Source: RGIG995 sp045635765 (GTDB taxonomy: Bacteria; Bacillota; Clostridia; Oscillospirales; UBA644). From it: a stretch of DNA of 5,785 bases. The stretch's first letter is position 1. Each line of letters begins with the position of its first letter. Made by a program: the position numbers and the translations under genes. Below are positions 4,731 to 5,785 of the stretch, in pieces. The notes under the pieces were generated by a model that saw only the letters and a program-made list of their open reading frames with translations, had not been told where the DNA came from and ran no database searches. Where the stretch lies: contig JAZTWH010000010.1 of NCBI GenBank assembly GCA_045635765.1, positions 1 to 5,785 on the forward strand. The letters run 5' to 3'.

Positions 4731-5396
4731 TTGGATGGGCCGGGGATTCGGTTTGTGGTGTTTTTGCAGGGGTGCAATCTCCGTTGCGGTTGCTGTCATA
4801 ATCCCGACACCTGGGAGGTGGAGGGGGGCACCGAATACGTTGCCTCCGAGCTTGCGAAAAAGGCGGAGCGATACAAATCCTATTTTGGGAAGGACGGAGG
4901 GATTACCCTCTCGGGGGGAGAACCTCTGCTACAGTCCCGGTTTTCCTATGAAATCTTTTGTGAATGTAAAAAAAGAGGGATTCATACCTGCCTGGACACC
5001 TCGGGAAGCATTTTGGACGACACGGTAGAAGCCTTGTTAACGGTAACGGATCGGGTTCTGTTGGATATAAAGTATCCCACGGAGGAGCTGTATCGGGAAT
5101 ACGTGGGATGCAGTTTGGAGGCACCGTTACGATTTCTGGAATACCTGAACGGACAACAGATTCCGACCACGCTTCGGCAGGTCATCATTCCGACCTTAAA
5201 CGACAACAAAGATTCCGTCTCGTACTTGAAGGATTTGGAGAGAAAATATTCTTGCATTGATAAAATAGAGTTGTTACCATTCAAAAAGATTTGCACGGTG
5301 AAGTATGAAAATTTAGGGATTCCCTTCCGGTTTGAATCTTTTGATGTCCCCTCTTCCCGGGTGATGGAGGAGTTAGAACGCAAATTGAACTATTGA
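4515..5396 (+). CDS. pflA: Pyruvate formate-lyase activating enzyme (radical SAM) with repeat N-terminal extension
   Basis: Uses a [4Fe-4S] cluster and S-adenosylmethionine to abstract a hydrogen from the PflB radical glycine, thereby activating it. From Met61 the protein follows the family pattern: GKVHSIQTLGTLDGPG start, cluster motif CNLRCGCC (Cys87, Cys91, Cys94) followed by HNPDTW, GGE at 134-136, and DTSG at 161-164. That core is 233 residues, a normal PflA size. Residues 1-60 are extra: five 12-residue repeats of the type MGKDSSGRGSET, hydrophilic and probably disordered. The annotated start at 4515 is two bases after the pflB stop, which suits translational coupling; a GAGG at 4501-4504 is its only nearby ribosome-binding signal. 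The frame stays open through every repeat, each starting with ATG, so starts at 4551, 4587, 4623, 4659 or 4695 are possible; 4695 would give a conventional protein. The residue before Cys94 is Cys93, where family members usually carry an aromatic residue. Function is secure; the true N-terminus is not. Confidence 0.95.
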   Translation: MGTIYSCRGAETMDKDSSSRGSEAMGKDSSGRGSGTMGKDPSGRGSETMDKDPSGRNSEAMGKVHSIQTLGTLDGPGIRFVVFLQGCNLRCGCCHNPDTWEVEGGTEYVASELAKKAERYKSYFGKDGGITLSGGEPLLQSRFSYEIFCECKKRGIHTCLDTSGSILDDTVEALLTVTDRVLLDIKYPTEELYREYVGCSLEAPLRFLEYLNGQQIPTTLRQVIIPTLNDNKDSVSYLKDLERKYSCIDKIELLPFKKICTVKYENLGIPFRFESFDVPSSRVMEELERKLNY

Positions 5397-5415
5397 TTTT
5401 AAAAGTAATAATGAT

Positions 5416-5445
5416 CCCCCCGCATAGCGGGGGGTATTTCATTTT
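5416..5445 (+). terminator. Probable terminator of the pflBA operon
   Basis: CCCCCCGC (5416-5423) pairs perfectly with GCGGGGGG (5427-5434) around an ATA loop, starting 19 bases after the pflA stop, and is followed by TATTTCATTTT. The stem is very stable but the T tract is interrupted. A smaller hairpin with the same loop core, GGGC/GCCC around ATA, follows at 5447-5457. Because an IS200/IS605 transposase gene ends close by on the other strand, these hairpins may belong to the element's end rather than to the operon. Confidence 0.68.
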
Positions 5446-5516
5446 CGGGCATAGCCCCAATAATACAGGCTGCGCACAAGTGCACCTTTGGGTTGACCTA
5501 CCAGTCATGCATGGGG

Positions 5517-5785
5517 TTACCTGCTACCCGCAAACGGGTCTCTGGGGTCAAACAGGCTTAACTGATCCGTTTCTTTATCTTGTTTTAATTGGTTCTCTAT
5601 GTACTCCTTTATGGCTCTTGTATTTTTGCCTGTTGTATCAACACAATATCCCTTACACCAAAATTCGCGATTTCGGTATGCGAATTTCATATTTCCATAT
5701 TTTTGGAATATCATTAAACTACTTTTCTCTTTCAAATATCCCATAAATCCCGAAACGCTCATTTTGGGAGGAATACTTACCAGCA
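5517..5785 (-). CDS. tnpA: IS200/IS605-family transposase TnpA, C-terminal part
   Basis: Y1 (HUH-superfamily) transposase that cuts and rejoins single-stranded DNA at the ends of IS200/IS605 elements. About 88 C-terminal residues are visible and the frame continues past the window edge; an in-frame ATG at 5760-5762 is internal, because the upstream codons (LVSIPPK) are the conserved lead-in to MSVSGFMGYLK. Characteristic segments are FMGYLKEKSSLMIF, REFWCKGYCVDT, and the helix IKEYIENQL, which carries the probable catalytic tyrosine (codon at 5601-5603). The C-terminus, DQLSLFDPRDPFAGSR, is also family-like. The HUH histidine motif would lie outside the window. The visible part shows no frameshift or stop, so the gene may be intact. 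It converges on pflA, with 120 bases between the stop codons. Confidence 0.93.
   Translation of the reverse strand, partial: LVSIPPKMSVSGFMGYLKEKSSLMIFQKYGNMKFAYRNREFWCKGYCVDTTGKNTRAIKEYIENQLKQDKETDQLSLFDPRDPFAGSR

Larger units (their letters stand above)
5416..5785 (-). mobile_element. IS200/IS605-type insertion sequence, one end, boundary uncertain
   Basis: The stretch includes the tnpA 3' part and about 100 bases beyond its stop codon. Elements of this family lack terminal inverted repeats and instead carry small subterminal hairpins recognised by TnpA. Candidates here are ACCCG/CGGGT at 5526-5539 (inside the end of tnpA), GGGC/GCCC at 5447-5457, and the 8-bp GC hairpin at 5416-5434. I cannot see the exact cleavage site; the outer limit given is the outermost hairpin and could be nearer 5490. 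The other end is outside the window. Confidence 0.55.

Noticed and set aside
5393..5746. Plus-strand open frame of 117 codons downstream of pflA
   Set aside because: It overlaps the terminator hairpin and is antisense to the IS200/IS605 transposase, which has clear family motifs.

Overview
The window looks like a chromosomal segment of an anaerobic member of the Clostridia (Bacillota). The grounds are a ZTP (pfl-motif) riboswitch in front of a pyruvate formate-lyase operon, strong Gram-positive style Shine-Dalgarno sites, two textbook sigma-A promoters (TTGACA-17-TATAAT), a tRNA with encoded CCA, and an IS200/IS605-type transposase. I cannot name a genus from the sequence alone.

Layout. Positions 1-1030 (minus strand) hold an almost complete PiT-family low-affinity phosphate transporter; its 3' end lies outside the window. 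A divergent intergenic region follows, with a consensus promoter driving tRNA-Asn(GTT) at 1184-1259 and a perfect 15-bp hairpin behind the tRNA. ridA (1450-1827, plus strand) encodes the enamine/imine deaminase and is closed by two successive hairpin terminators (1848-1882 and 1960-1998).

From 2100 the window is a one-carbon/fermentation operon. A perfect promoter leads into a ZTP riboswitch (about 2137-2208) whose last stem overlaps an intrinsic terminator (2206-2243). pflB (2281-4512, pyruvate formate-lyase, Cys407-Cys408 and radical Gly718) follows, then, two bases after its stop, pflA (4515-5396, the radical-SAM activating enzyme). PflA would install the glycyl radical on PflB; PflB splits pyruvate into acetyl-CoA and formate; formate feeds 10-formyl-THF. 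The riboswitch senses ZTP/AICAR, the purine-pathway signal that 10-formyl-THF is short, so a supply gene is switched on when its product is needed.

The most unusual thing in the window is at the 5' end of pflA. Five 36-bp in-frame tandem units, each beginning with ATG, precede the normal PflA N-terminus and add about 60 residues of hydrophilic 12-residue repeats. The normal start of the gene is itself recognisable as a sixth, diverged unit, so the array seems to have grown out of the gene's own start region.

After pflA comes a G/C-rich hairpin that probably ends the operon, then the 3' part of an IS200/IS605 tnpA on the minus strand (5517 to beyond the window end). The element's end appears to lie within about 120 bp of the pflA stop codon.
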